A stretch of DNA of 41,436 bases, taken from the NCBI GenBank assembly GCA_023396225.1, contig JAEWWT010000031.1, forward strand, positions 1-41,436. Direction: 5' to 3'. Below, one piece after another: positions 1 to 8,452 of this stretch. A model generated the notes under the pieces. That model was not told where the DNA came from. It did not search any database and was given only the letters and a program-made list of their open reading frames with translations. The stretch comes from Bacillota bacterium (GTDB lineage: Bacteria; Bacillota; Clostridia; Oscillospirales; Ruminococcaceae). Every line of letters starts with the position of its first letter. Position 1 is the stretch's first letter. The translations under genes and the position numbers were made by a program.

Positions 1-2
1 CA

Positions 3-179
3 GGAAGCTTTCTATATGACTATTACTCAAGCAGGTACAGTAATGACAGTGAAATAGTAGAAGAGCTTATTGAATATGCAGGTTACTTTGGGATTGATCC
101 AGAAGACATCATAATGCTTATGGATTATGGTTATGATGAAACCGAGATTGAAGAAATGTGTTTCGTGCTTATAGCATAA
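3..179 (+). CDS. C-terminal end of an unknown protein (partial)
   Basis: An open frame enters from the left edge and stops at TAA 177-179, giving 58 residues. They are rich in Tyr, Asp and Glu and include the stretch GIDPEDIIMLMDYGYDETEI. The composition and the clean stop followed by a hairpin terminator support a real gene tail. I do not recognise the family. Small acidic proteins of this look are common in clostridial integrative elements, but that is only an impression. Confidence 0.55.
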   Translation, partial: GSFLYDYYSSRYSNDSEIVEELIEYAGYFGIDPEDIIMLMDYGYDETEIEEMCFVLIA

Positions 180-233
180 GAATCAGGTAAATATTGGAGT
201 AATGTGCTTTTATTTAATTATTGTGACAAAATT

Positions 234-268
234 AAAAGGCAATGCATAAAAAATATGCATTGCCTTTT
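234..268. terminator. Bidirectional hairpin terminator
   Basis: A perfect 15-bp inverted repeat (234-248 pairing with 254-268) encloses a 5-nt A loop. The arms begin AAAAGG and end CCTTTT, so either strand ends in a U tract. It sits between the convergent ends of the partial gene (stop at 179) and the Xre regulator (stop at 267-269), whose stop codon overlaps the last bases of the stem. Confidence 0.85.
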
Positions 269-593
269 AGTTATGATTTTTGTCTGAAATGCCCTGCATA
301 TATGCTTTCACCATAGCTCTTTCACTTGGCAGCAGAGAACGATATTCAGAAACAAGAGATATTTCATCAATGGTATATGCCCCGCCATTCTGAATGTTTT
401 TCACGTCTGACAAACCAAGAATATAATCGCAGCTGACATTAAATATTTCTGATATTTTGATAAGACTCTGCACACTTGGAAAATGTTTTCCGTTTTCATA
501 TGCGCTTACTGTTTCCTGTGATACTGAAAGTTCTATACTAAGCCTGATTTGCGTCATTCCCTTTTCTTCACGTAGCTCTTTGATTCTATTCAT
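267..593 (-). CDS. Xre/Cro-CI family HTH transcriptional regulator
   Basis: A 108-residue repressor-like protein. The N-terminal 60 residues are a classic HTH_3 domain: LREEKGMTQIRLSIELSVSQ, then TVSAYENGKHFPS as recognition helix and wing, then a helix ending in CDYILGLSD. The C-terminal 45 residues form a short acidic tail. I place the start at ATG 593 because the AAGGGG ribosome binding site is 7 nt upstream of it; the in-frame GTG at 599 is only 1 nt from that site. It is divergent from the small gene at 694, and a palindrome between them is a likely autoregulatory operator. The gene ends in a bidirectional terminator. The target beyond its own region is unknown. Confidence 0.88.
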   Translation of the reverse strand: MNRIKELREEKGMTQIRLSIELSVSQETVSAYENGKHFPSVQSLIKISEIFNVSCDYILGLSDVKNIQNGGAYTIDEISLVSEYRSLLPSERAMVKAYMQGISDKNHN

Positions 594-615
594 AGTCACA
601 CCCCTTATACTAATA

Positions 616-660
616 ATTATACAGGTTTTACTTGTAATTATTACATGTGTATGCTATAAT
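616..660. promoter_or_regulatory. Divergent promoter pair with palindromic operator
   Basis: Rightward: TTGTAA (632-637), 17-nt spacer, TATAAT (655-660), serving the gene at 694. Leftward: TGTAAT (read from 645-640), 18-nt spacer, TATAAT (read from 621-616), serving the Xre gene. Both -35 boxes fall inside one perfect inverted repeat, TGTAATTATTACA (633-645). A dimeric Xre repressor bound there would cover both promoters at once. That binding is inferred, not shown. Confidence 0.65.
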
Positions 661-693
661 TATACAATATAAAACTGTATTTAAGGAGAAAAG

Positions 694-912
694 ATGATGA
701 AAGCTAATAAAGCATTACAAGTAATTGCATTGAAACATGGTGTAAGTGTAGAAGAAATTCGAAAGGAAATTCAATTTGCTATTGATGAAGGTATGAAAAA
801 TTCAAATCCACAGATACAGGCATATTGGAATTCTATTCCTTGCAGAGGTAATAAGCCTACACCGGAAGAGGTTATTGTTCATATTACTAAGTCGATAGAA
901 AACAAAATATAA
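694..912 (+). CDS. Small Spo0A C-terminal-domain-like protein
   Basis: A 72-residue (or 71-residue) helical protein with the stretches KHGVSVEEIRKEIQFAIDEG, SIPCRGNKPTPEEVIVHI and a C-terminal TKSIENKI. It resembles short Firmicute proteins annotated as Spo0A C-terminal-domain-containing, although it has neither a receiver domain nor the full DNA-binding domain. AAGGAG at 683-688 precedes two adjacent ATGs (694 and 697); the second has the better 8-nt spacing. It is divergent from the Xre regulator and probably repressed by it. Its function, DNA binding or a decoy partner, is unknown. Confidence 0.7.
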   Translation: MMKANKALQVIALKHGVSVEEIRKEIQFAIDEGMKNSNPQIQAYWNSIPCRGNKPTPEEVIVHITKSIENKI

Positions 913-1043
913 TAACATTGAATTAAATATATATGTTGATTTGATATTAAGCAGTAAAAACTTCTTGCACCTGTTTGGTTAACTTATTCCTGCACTTACA
1001 AGGCACCTTATTGAAAAATTTTGCTTTTTATATCAGCGAGAAG

Positions 1044-1075
1044 GCATTAATTTGATTAACATTCTAAATTAATGC
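1044..1075. repeat. Inverted repeat in intergenic DNA
   Basis: GCATTAATTT (1044-1053) pairs perfectly with AAATTAATGC (1066-1075) around a 12-nt loop. A further TAATGC followed by T6 lies at about 1097-1107, so alternative pairing could give a terminator for the small gene ending at 912. Otherwise the 300-nt gap holds only the promoter at 1120-1148. Confidence 0.45.
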
Positions 1076-1119
1076 ATAAAAAACATAGAATATCGTAATG
1101 CTTTTTTATATAAATGGTA

Positions 1120-1148
1120 TCGACAAACACTCAAAAATTTGATATAAT
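1120..1148 (+). promoter_or_regulatory. Probable promoter of the restriction-modification/OLD/UvrD operon
   Basis: TCGACA (1120-1125), a 17-nt spacer and TATAAT (1143-1148) lie 66 nt upstream of the ATG at 1215. It is the only good sigma-A-like element upstream of the four-gene operon, whose later genes have short gaps or overlaps. Confidence 0.55.
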
Positions 1149-1214
1149 TATAATGTATAAAAAACAAGACTTTTCAAAAAACTATCAAATTTATATATAG
1201 TGGAGGATAGGAAT

Positions 1215-1379
1215 ATGGCGAAAAAAGAAGTAAAAACTGACTTGTGGGTATATGACCTACTTAAACAAGCCAAGATTAAACTTGATCCACAATGAAGTTC
1301 TGTTAAAGAAATAAATAGTGCCTTAAAAACAGCTTCGAAAAAAGGCACTGGAAATGTTGGGTTTCCGGAATATGTTGGA
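1215..1379 (+). pseudogene. 5' end of the restriction-modification A-subunit gene, interrupted by TGA
   Basis: ATG 1215 follows GGAGGATAGGAA and reads MAKKEVKTDLWVYDLLKQAK and so on. TGA at 1293-1295 (codon 27) interrupts the text KLDPQ-stop-SSVKEIN. The same frame then runs without a gap through TASKKGTGNVGFPEYVGV into the open frame at 1380. One base change from GGA (Gly) to TGA would explain it, since PQGSS would read naturally there. Counted from 1215, the intact protein would be 636 residues, the size of BcgI-type A subunits. Either this is a real inactivating mutation or a base-call error. Confidence 0.8.
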
Positions 1380-3125
1380 GTGGTTAAGGATTATCTATTA
1401 GTAATAGAGGACAAAGCAGATTTAAGCAAGCATATTAAGTTGGATGAAAAAGGTTGTATTAGTACTGAAATAACTGCCGTAACTGATTATGCCGTAAATG
1501 GGGCTTTGTTTTATGGCAAACATTTAGCTCAAAATACTACATATAAAAAGGTTATTGTATTTGGTGTTTCAGGTGATGAGAAGAAACATAGAATAACACC
1601 TATATTTATTGATGAAACGGAATATTATCGTGAACTTCCTGAGGTTGAGTCGTTTATTACATTTAGCGAGTATAATATTGACGAATATTATACAAAAGAA
1701 ATATTAAAGGAAGACACAGATCAAGAAAAAGAAACTGCTGAAATTCTTAATGATGCTGCTGAATTACATGAAGATTTAAGGAATTACGGTAATTTGAAAG
1801 ATACTGATAAACCTTTAGTTGTATCAGGTATTTTATTGGCATTGAGAGAAAGTGAGTTCAAAAATTTTTCGATTACTGATCTAACAGGGGACGATATTAA
1901 AACAGATGGTCAAAAGATTTATGATGCTATTAGTGCAAACTTACAAAGATCAAAGGTTGCTCCAGAAGTAAAGAAGGATAAGCTTTTGAGCCAATTTGCT
2001 ATAATAAAAGATACCGTCAAACTTAATGAGATTGAACCTAAATTAAAAAAGACACCTTTAAAGCATTTTGTAGAGTTTTTAGATAAAAAAATATATAAAA
2101 CAATCCGTTACAACAGAAGTGCTGAAGACTATTTGGGTAGATTTTATGGTGAGTTCATGAGCTACTCAGGTGGTGATGGTCAAACTCTTGGTATTGTGCT
2201 TACCCCTAAACATATAACACAACTATTTTGTGAGTTACTAGATGTAAAACCTGATGATATAGTTTTCGACCCATGCTGTGGAACGGCAGGCTTTTTAATT
2301 GCGGCTATGCACAATATGTTACAACAGACCGATGATAACAATGTAAAAAAGAAAATAAAACAAAAACAATTACACGGCATTGAATTACAGCCGTATATGT
2401 TTACTATTGCCACCACCAATATGATTTTGCGTGGTGATGGAAAAAGCAACTTGATAAATGAAGATTTTTTAAAGCAGGAAGCAAGTAAATTGCAACTTAA
2501 AGCTTCAACTGTAGGAATGATGAACCCCCCTTATTCTCAAGGATCAAAGCAAAATCCAGATTTATATGAAATAGCGTTTACTGAACATCTTCTTGATTCA
2601 CTTGCAGAGGGAGCACGATGTGCAGTCATTGTTCCTCAATCATCAACGACTGGCAAAACAAAGGAAGAACAGTCTATAAAAGAAAATATTTTGAAACATC
2701 ATACCTTAGAAGGTGTTATTTCGTTAAGTAAAGATACGTTCTATGGTGTTGGTGTTATCCCTTGTATTGCTGTTTTCACTGCAGGTGAAGAACATCCTAA
2801 AAACAAAGAATGTAAATTTATTAACTTTGAAAATGATGGATTTAAGGTTGCTCCACACATTGGACTTATTGAAACAGAATCGGCAAAAGATAAAAAGCAA
2901 CATTTGCTTGATGTTTGGTTTGACAGGATAGAATCAGAAACAAAATTCTGCGTAACTACTAATATTGAAGCATCTGATGAATGGTTGCATAGCTTTTATT
3001 ATTTCAACGATGAAATACCTACTGATGAAGATTTCAATAAAACGGTTGGCGATTATCTTTCTTTTGAATTTTCTATGATTATGCAAGATAAAGCATATTT
3101 GTTCAACGAAAGTAAAGGTGAATGA
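1380..3125 (+). CDS. N6-adenine DNA methylase / nuclease A subunit, BcgI-like type IIB restriction-modification (5' end lost)
   Basis: This is the surviving open frame, 581 residues from GTG 1380; no good ribosome binding site precedes that codon. In full-length numbering from 1215, VIEDKAD (E65, K67) looks like the E-x-K half of a PD-(D/E)xK nuclease centre near the N-terminus. A helical linker follows, then an HsdM-type methylase with AdoMet motif I FDPCCGTAGF (about 351-360) and catalytic motif IV NPPY (437-440). Fusion of nuclease and methylase plus a separate specificity subunit is the BcgI type IIB arrangement, in which the complex cuts on both sides of its site and methylates adenine. 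The next gene overlaps the stop region and supplies specificity. With the TGA at codon 27, activity is doubtful unless translation restarts. A plain type I HsdM is the alternative. Confidence 0.8.
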   Translation: MVKDYLLVIEDKADLSKHIKLDEKGCISTEITAVTDYAVNGALFYGKHLAQNTTYKKVIVFGVSGDEKKHRITPIFIDETEYYRELPEVESFITFSEYNIDEYYTKEILKEDTDQEKETAEILNDAAELHEDLRNYGNLKDTDKPLVVSGILLALRESEFKNFSITDLTGDDIKTDGQKIYDAISANLQRSKVAPEVKKDKLLSQFAIIKDTVKLNEIEPKLKKTPLKHFVEFLDKKIYKTIRYNRSAEDYLGRFYGEFMSYSGGDGQTLGIVLTPKHITQLFCELLDVKPDDIVFDPCCGTAGFLIAAMHNMLQQTDDNNVKKKIKQKQLHGIELQPYMFTIATTNMILRGDGKSNLINEDFLKQEASKLQLKASTVGMMNPPYSQGSKQNPDLYEIAFTEHLLDSLAEGARCAVIVPQSSTTGKTKEEQSIKENILKHHTLEGVISLSKDTFYGVGVIPCIAVFTAGEEHPKNKECKFINFENDGFKVAPHIGLIETESAKDKKQHLLDVWFDRIESETKFCVTTNIEASDEWLHSFYYFNDEIPTDEDFNKTVGDYLSFEFSMIMQDKAYLFNESKGE

Positions 3126-3126
3126 T

Positions 3127-4194
3127 ATGTTATTAACTGATAGAAAGTGGGGAAAATATACACTTGAAACATTGTTTTATATAAATAGGGGCAACGCAAA
3201 AAATATTGGTAAAAAGCCCAAAGGCAACATTGCTCTAATTTCGGCAATTGACAGCAACAATGGTTTAAGTTCTTTTTCTGAATTATCCGATTCAGAAACT
3301 GTATATAAAGAAGTTTACACCGTAAATAATAATGGAAACGGAGTATGCCTTGCTTATTGGCATCAATATTCTTTTATTAGTTCTTCAGATGTTTCTGTAC
3401 TAACTCCCAAAATAGATAGATTGAAAAATAAATATGTTGCACATTTTATAATTGTTTGTATTGAAAGACAAAAATCTAAATTCAATTATGGTTATAAAAT
3501 GAGTAATGACAGAATGAAACGTCAAACTATTTTATTGCCTATTGACAATAATGAAAATATAGATTATACCTTTATGGAGGAGTATGTTAAATATCAAGAA
3601 GATAAGAAAAAACAAGAATATATTATGCATGTTAAAAACTCCTTATCAAAACTTGAATATAAAGAAGTGCCTGCACTTAGTGAAAAAGAGTGGAGTGATT
3701 TTAAAGTACTAGATCTATTTCATTATAAAAGAGGCAATCAAAATAATATGAACTCATTAACTGAAGGAAATGATATGTTGATCTCTGCAAAAAATATTAA
3801 TAACGGACTAAAAGGTTTTTATAGTTTCAATAATGATAAAAAATCATTATACGAAGGTGATTGTATAACATTAAATAACGATGGTGATGGTGGGGTGGGG
3901 CTTGCGTATTATCAACCATATAAATTTCTGTTAGATACTCATGTTTATGCATTATATTCAAAAAAGAATATAAGCAAATATTCCAAATTGTTTATTACGT
4001 TTTCAATATCTAAACAAAGAATATGTTTTAGCCATGGTCGTTCAATAAATATAGACAGATTAGGTAAAATGAAAATACTGCTTCCAATAATGAGTGATGG
4101 AAACCCTGATTATACGTATATGGAACAATACATAAAAAATATTGAATATAAAAAACTTACTCAATATTTAACCTATATAAATAACTACAAGTAA
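3127..4194 (+). CDS. Restriction-modification specificity (S/B) subunit with two target-recognition domains
   Basis: A 355-residue HsdS-like protein built as two related halves. The halves start at WGKYTLETLFYINRGN and EWSDFKVLDLFHYKRGN. Each contains an NNGNGVCLAYW / NNDGDGGVGLAYY-type core and ends LLPI...DYTFMEEYVK / LLPI...DYTYMEQYIK before a spacer helix. Two different target-recognition domains imply a bipartite recognition site. ATG 3127 is preferred because AAAGGTG at 3114-3120 gives 6-nt spacing; an in-frame GTG at 3118 overlaps that site. The start lies 1 nt past the A-subunit stop (TGA 3123-3125), so translation is probably coupled. Length matches the BcgI B subunit, about 340 residues. 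Confidence 0.88.
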   Translation: MLLTDRKWGKYTLETLFYINRGNAKNIGKKPKGNIALISAIDSNNGLSSFSELSDSETVYKEVYTVNNNGNGVCLAYWHQYSFISSSDVSVLTPKIDRLKNKYVAHFIIVCIERQKSKFNYGYKMSNDRMKRQTILLPIDNNENIDYTFMEEYVKYQEDKKKQEYIMHVKNSLSKLEYKEVPALSEKEWSDFKVLDLFHYKRGNQNNMNSLTEGNDMLISAKNINNGLKGFYSFNNDKKSLYEGDCITLNNDGDGGVGLAYYQPYKFLLDTHVYALYSKKNISKYSKLFITFSISKQRICFSHGRSINIDRLGKMKILLPIMSDGNPDYTYMEQYIKNIEYKKLTQYLTYINNYK

Positions 4195-4230
4195 GATCTT
4201 CTAAGTAAAATCATACAGGAAGGTAAATTT

Positions 4231-6201
4231 ATGCAACTAACAAAAATAGAAATTCGCAATTATAGACTGCTTGTCAACGCAGACTTAAATGTTGATAAAG
4301 ATACAACACTAATTGTTGGACGTAATAACTCTGCCAAGACTTCCTGTATGGATTTTTTGTCAAAGATCTTAAAAGGTAATAATTTATCTTATGATGATTA
4401 TCCACTGTCTCAAAGGAAGTGTGCGTTTATATTACTTGCAAAATTTTTAAAAGGAAAACTTTCTTTCGACGATTTTTCTAGCAGGCTTCCCAAGCCATCA
4501 ATGAAATTTTTTGTTGATTATTCACATGAAAATGATGAGGATAATTTAGGTTCATTATCACCTTTTATTATTGATGTAGATGAAAATATAACAACTGCTA
4601 TAATTGTTGCAGAATACAGTTTAAAAGTGGGCGAAGATGGAATAAGAGAATTGTTTGATTCCTACATAAACTTTGATGAAAAAGGTTCAATAATATTCTC
4701 TGTTGATGAAGTAAGGGAGAGAGTTTCTTTTCATTTTGCAAAGTTATTCTCACTTTCAATAAAGGCAATTAATCCCTTAATTCCTGTTGATACACAGAAT
4801 AAAAGCCTCAAGGAATTACAAGAGCTATTTCCACTGTATACTATTTCAGCAGAAAGAGACCTTGACGAAACGGGAAATGACAGCCCCTCGTCTCTTAAAA
4901 CTGTTATATCAAGCTATTTCAGCGTGGATATTGATGATTTGGATGCAAAAATTGCGGACAATGTTAAGGCGTTGCGAAATAAGGTGGAAATTGCTAATGC
5001 GGAAATTCAAAAAGAGACAAATACTCTATTGAGCAACATTATAAATAGCTCAATTGGGTTTGGTTATCCTAATGCAGAAGAATTGCAATTAGGTGTTTCT
5101 ACAAAGGTAGCCCTAAGTAATCAAATACAAGATAACAGTGAGCTAAATTATTCAAAGATTGGATCAAATGAGAAGTTACCAAGTAGTTACAATGGGCTGG
5201 GGTATAAAAACCTTATTAAAATTCAATTTCAGCTAGCACAATTCGCCGAATTGATAAAGCAAGGAAATTTAACTTGTATACCTCTTTTATTTATAGAAGA
5301 GCCTGAATCTCATATGCATCCGCAAATGCAGCAAACTTTTGTGAGTTATTTAGAAACCTTTTTGAAAAAAATTTCAGAAATACATATTCAAGTCTTCCTT
5401 ACATCTCATTCATCTCACATAGCCAATACCGTTAACTTTTCAAAGATTCGATACGCACAAAAAACAAAAAGAGGCGTTATTTACAAAGATTTGAATGTTT
5501 TTTCAAAAATAGATCCTGATAATATAGATTTCATCAAGAAATACCTTACAATTAGTCGATGTGATCTATTCTTTTCAGATAAAGCAATTTTTATTGAGGG
5601 TGCATCAGAACGATTGTTATTACCTGATATGATTAAAAAATGTGAGAAAACTGGTCTATTTGATACACAAGATTATAAGTTATCAGCGCAATATTACACT
5701 TTGGTTGAAGTTGGTGGGGCTTATGCATATAGGTTTATACCATTTTCGAATTTTTTGGGCATACCAAGTTTAATACTAACAGATATTGATGCAATGCTTG
5801 ATGGCAGAACTAAGTCAACTGTCAAAGCAGGAAAAACAACATGCAACTCAACAATCAAATATTGGATGCGTAAAGTTAAAAAGCTTACTGAAAAAGATAA
5901 AGTTAACTTAGCTGATATCATATCTTTACCTGATACTGAAAAAACCATAGAAAAGGCACATATAGAATATCAGATTGAAGAGAACGGTTTATGTGGTCGT
6001 TCATTAGAAGAATCTATTCAAAATGTAAATAGAGCAATTTTTGGGCTTACTGACACATTAACCGAGGAGAATTTAGAGTTTACTGGAACAAGTAAAACTG
6101 AATTTGCTTTAAATTTAATTTTTGATACACCTGATTATAGTATTCCTCAATATATTAAGAATGGCTTGGTTTGGCTCAATGACCAAAAAGTTCTTGTCTA
6201 A
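4231..6201 (+). CDS. OLD-family ATP-dependent endonuclease (ATPase + TOPRIM), Gabija GajA-like
   Basis: 656 residues. An ABC-type ATPase core has Walker A GRNNSAKTS (30-38), a signature-like GLGYKN (322-327), Walker B LLFIEEPES (352-360) and the switch-region TSHSSH (391-396). It is followed by a TOPRIM nuclease with FIEGASE (E456) and LTDID (D518, D520) as metal ligands. OLD nucleases paired with a UvrD-like helicase are class 2 OLD proteins; the best-known pair is the Gabija anti-phage system, where the ATPase senses nucleotide depletion and the TOPRIM nicks DNA. The ribosome binding site AGGAAGG is well placed. It lies 36 nt after the specificity gene and 15 nt before the helicase. All key residues are present, so it looks functional. 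It is longer than typical GajA (about 580 residues). Confidence 0.88.
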   Translation: MQLTKIEIRNYRLLVNADLNVDKDTTLIVGRNNSAKTSCMDFLSKILKGNNLSYDDYPLSQRKCAFILLAKFLKGKLSFDDFSSRLPKPSMKFFVDYSHENDEDNLGSLSPFIIDVDENITTAIIVAEYSLKVGEDGIRELFDSYINFDEKGSIIFSVDEVRERVSFHFAKLFSLSIKAINPLIPVDTQNKSLKELQELFPLYTISAERDLDETGNDSPSSLKTVISSYFSVDIDDLDAKIADNVKALRNKVEIANAEIQKETNTLLSNIINSSIGFGYPNAEELQLGVSTKVALSNQIQDNSELNYSKIGSNEKLPSSYNGLGYKNLIKIQFQLAQFAELIKQGNLTCIPLLFIEEPESHMHPQMQQTFVSYLETFLKKISEIHIQVFLTSHSSHIANTVNFSKIRYAQKTKRGVIYKDLNVFSKIDPDNIDFIKKYLTISRCDLFFSDKAIFIEGASERLLLPDMIKKCEKTGLFDTQDYKLSAQYYTLVEVGGAYAYRFIPFSNFLGIPSLILTDIDAMLDGRTKSTVKAGKTTCNSTIKYWMRKVKKLTEKDKVNLADIISLPDTEKTIEKAHIEYQIEENGLCGRSLEESIQNVNRAIFGLTDTLTEENLEFTGTSKTEFALNLIFDTPDYSIPQYIKNGLVWLNDQKVLV

Positions 6202-6216
6202 TCGGGAGGCGTTACA

Positions 6217-7953
6217 ATGAGTGAAGAGAAAAATTCAAGCAACTTCCAAAAAGCAAAAGAAGAAGCTGATAAAGTTGAACAGTTAATTATATCTACACTT
6301 GAAAAAAGCAAGAATTTTCGTGTTGAAGCTGGAGCAGGCTCAGGAAAAACATACTCATTAAATAAGGTTATAGAATGGATTCAAGAAAATAGAGGAGTGT
6401 ATTTTAATCGAAAAAGGCAAAATGTGATTTGCATTACCTATACTAATGCAGCAGTTGATGTTATTAGCGATAGGCTAAATGACAAATCGTTTATTCTTCC
6501 ATCAACAATTCACTCTTTTGCATGGAATGCCATAAAACAGTATCAAAACTTCTTAATTTCCATTGTAAAAAGTGATAAAGCGTATCATCCAAAAGAAGGA
6601 GCGATAGAAGATATAATAGAAATTCAGTATACTTTGGGACATAAATATATTGATAACAAAGTGTTGTATCTTTATCATGGTGATGTAATTACTCTTTTTG
6701 CAAAATTATTAGATAACAAAAAATTTCGGAATGTTTTTTCAAATAAATATCCTCTTATTTTGATTGACGAGTATCAAGACTCTTTTGAAATTATAATTAG
6801 TAAATTTATTCAGTATTTTATTTCTGAAAATCAAGGGCCTCAGTTTGGTTTTTTTGGTGACTCGTGGCAAACAATATATCAATCAAACAAAGCCTGTGGG
6901 TTGATTGAACATGATAATATTTTTGAAATAAAAAAAGGATCAAATTTTAGATCTGCTCCTAAAATTGTCAATCTCCTTAATGAAATTCGTCCTGACCTCC
7001 CTCAAATTTCAGCAATCGACAACTTTCAAGGAGAAGTAGTTGTTGTTACTTGTAATGATTATTCGGGTATGCGCAGAGATGATAGAAACTTTAAAGGTGA
7101 GTTGCCAGATAAGGAATTACAAAAAAGGCTGAATGAATTGAACTCAATGATTAAAAAGCATTTGATGAGTGAGAATGAAACTATCAAAACATTGATGATT
7201 ACGCACAAAGTTTTAGCTTCTCAACAGGGATATGAAAAGTTATTAAGCATTCTTGATGACAAATTGAAAGATAAGGATGATCCATTGTTATTGTTTTTTA
7301 TGAACACAGTAGAGCCAATTTTGAAAGCACTTCAAAGTTCTGATATGCCTTTACTATTTGAAACATTAGGAGTAAAGAGATATCCAATAACTAAAAAATC
7401 ACAAAAGAAGCAGTGGAAAACTCTTCAAAATGATCTTATAACGGCACAAGGGAAATTGGCAATCGATGTTTTAAAAACGGTAATTCAAAGTAATTTAGTG
7501 CCTATCCCAAAACAGATTGATGATATATATTCATTATATTCAAAAAAACCAGATTCAGCATATGGGAATACCACCGTAAATGACTACTTAAATATAGAGT
7601 ATTCTCAATTTTTGGCTGCTATTGGTTTCATTTATCCAGAAACAGAATTTTCAACAGAGCATGGTGTTAAAGGTGAAGAGTATGATAATGTTATTTTTGC
7701 TATAACTAAAGGATGGAATCAGTATCAATTTGATGTATATGCTCCAATGATAAAATATGGTGTACCTAAAGACAAGGAAGATTCTTTTATACGAAATCGA
7801 AACTTATTTTATGTTTGTTGTTCTCGTCCTAAAAAAAGATTATTTATTTTTGTCTCAACTTATGTGGAAGGTCAATTTGAAACATTTTTAAAGTTGCTAT
7901 CAGGAAATGACAACTATTATGCTTATTCTGATTATATCAAATCACTATTATAA
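6217..7953 (+). CDS. UvrD/Rep-like SF1 helicase, Gabija GajB-like
   Basis: 578 residues with the SF1A helicase motif series: Walker A EAGAGSGKT (37-45), motif Ia CITYTNAAVDV (72-82), motif II LIDEYQDS (182-189), motif III-like FGDSWQTIYQS, a late HGVKGEEYDNVIF (motif V) and FYVCCSRPKKRLF (motif VI). GGGAGG sits 7 nt before ATG 6217. The gene follows the OLD nuclease by 15 nt. That pairing is diagnostic of Gabija-like class 2 OLD systems, in which GajB is thought to respond to DNA ends and activate GajA. The operon ends 22 nt downstream in a strong terminator. Confidence 0.88.
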   Translation: MSEEKNSSNFQKAKEEADKVEQLIISTLEKSKNFRVEAGAGSGKTYSLNKVIEWIQENRGVYFNRKRQNVICITYTNAAVDVISDRLNDKSFILPSTIHSFAWNAIKQYQNFLISIVKSDKAYHPKEGAIEDIIEIQYTLGHKYIDNKVLYLYHGDVITLFAKLLDNKKFRNVFSNKYPLILIDEYQDSFEIIISKFIQYFISENQGPQFGFFGDSWQTIYQSNKACGLIEHDNIFEIKKGSNFRSAPKIVNLLNEIRPDLPQISAIDNFQGEVVVVTCNDYSGMRRDDRNFKGELPDKELQKRLNELNSMIKKHLMSENETIKTLMITHKVLASQQGYEKLLSILDDKLKDKDDPLLLFFMNTVEPILKALQSSDMPLLFETLGVKRYPITKKSQKKQWKTLQNDLITAQGKLAIDVLKTVIQSNLVPIPKQIDDIYSLYSKKPDSAYGNTTVNDYLNIEYSQFLAAIGFIYPETEFSTEHGVKGEEYDNVIFAITKGWNQYQFDVYAPMIKYGVPKDKEDSFIRNRNLFYVCCSRPKKRLFIFVSTYVEGQFETFLKLLSGNDNYYAYSDYIKSLL

Positions 7954-7974
7954 AAGTTTAAATTTAAAAATATA

Positions 7975-8009
7975 AAACCCCCAGAAAATCGATGATTTTC
8001 TGGGGGTTT
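7975..8009. terminator. Strong operon terminator
   Basis: A perfect 16-bp stem (7975-7990 with 7994-8009) has a 3-nt GAT loop, with AAACCCCC on one side and GGGGGTTT on the other. It lies 22 nt past the helicase stop and ends the restriction-modification/OLD/UvrD operon. It would also work on the opposite strand. Confidence 0.88.
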
Positions 8010-8059
8010 GTTGCAGGGGGATGTTTGATTTTGTTTTTGATAGGAATGTGTTTTCGATA

Positions 8060-8452
8060 ATATAACGCATATCTCGCTGTATGCCCTTTTGTGTTGCGAT
8101 AAATAAACTTTTTGAGCATCTTCAAAACTCTTATATAGCATATTAAAACAGAGAAAATATCACTTTTCTTTATTTTAAAGTTATTATATTCTATGTGTTT
8201 TACAAGATCACCAATATTTGTGTTTTCGTTTTTCTCATTATCAGATACTACAATTCTAAGTCTGTTTTTTGCTCTTTATACAGCAACATTAAGTATATTT
8301 GTATTATCAGTAAAATCAGTAATTTCATTATCAACGGTTGAAATAATATCATCATTTTTACGCCCTTGAAACTTGTGAACTGTTGATATAGGGATTTCTT
8401 CTTGAATTTGATGAACCAATGTAGAAGTTTGAACCTTATAAGGCGTAATAAT
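8060..8452 (-). pseudogene. Relic of an SF1 (AAA_12-type) helicase gene, C-terminal part
   Basis: Reading leftwards from 8452 gives IITPYKVQ, then ISTVHKFQGRKNDDIISTVD, ILNVAV-stop-RAKNRLRIVVS and EYNNFKIKKSDIFSV. These are the conserved late motifs of a DNA2/Upf1-type helicase (GIITPYRAQ, STVHKFQGRE, NVAVSRAKNRL). The Ser of that last motif is replaced by TAA (8276-8278), and a one-base frameshift near 8147 moves the tail (MLYKSFEDAQKVYLSQHKRA) to another frame. The N-terminal ATPase part is absent. It is clearly dead, and unrelated to the intact UvrD-like helicase next door, which lies on the other strand. Confidence 0.75.
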
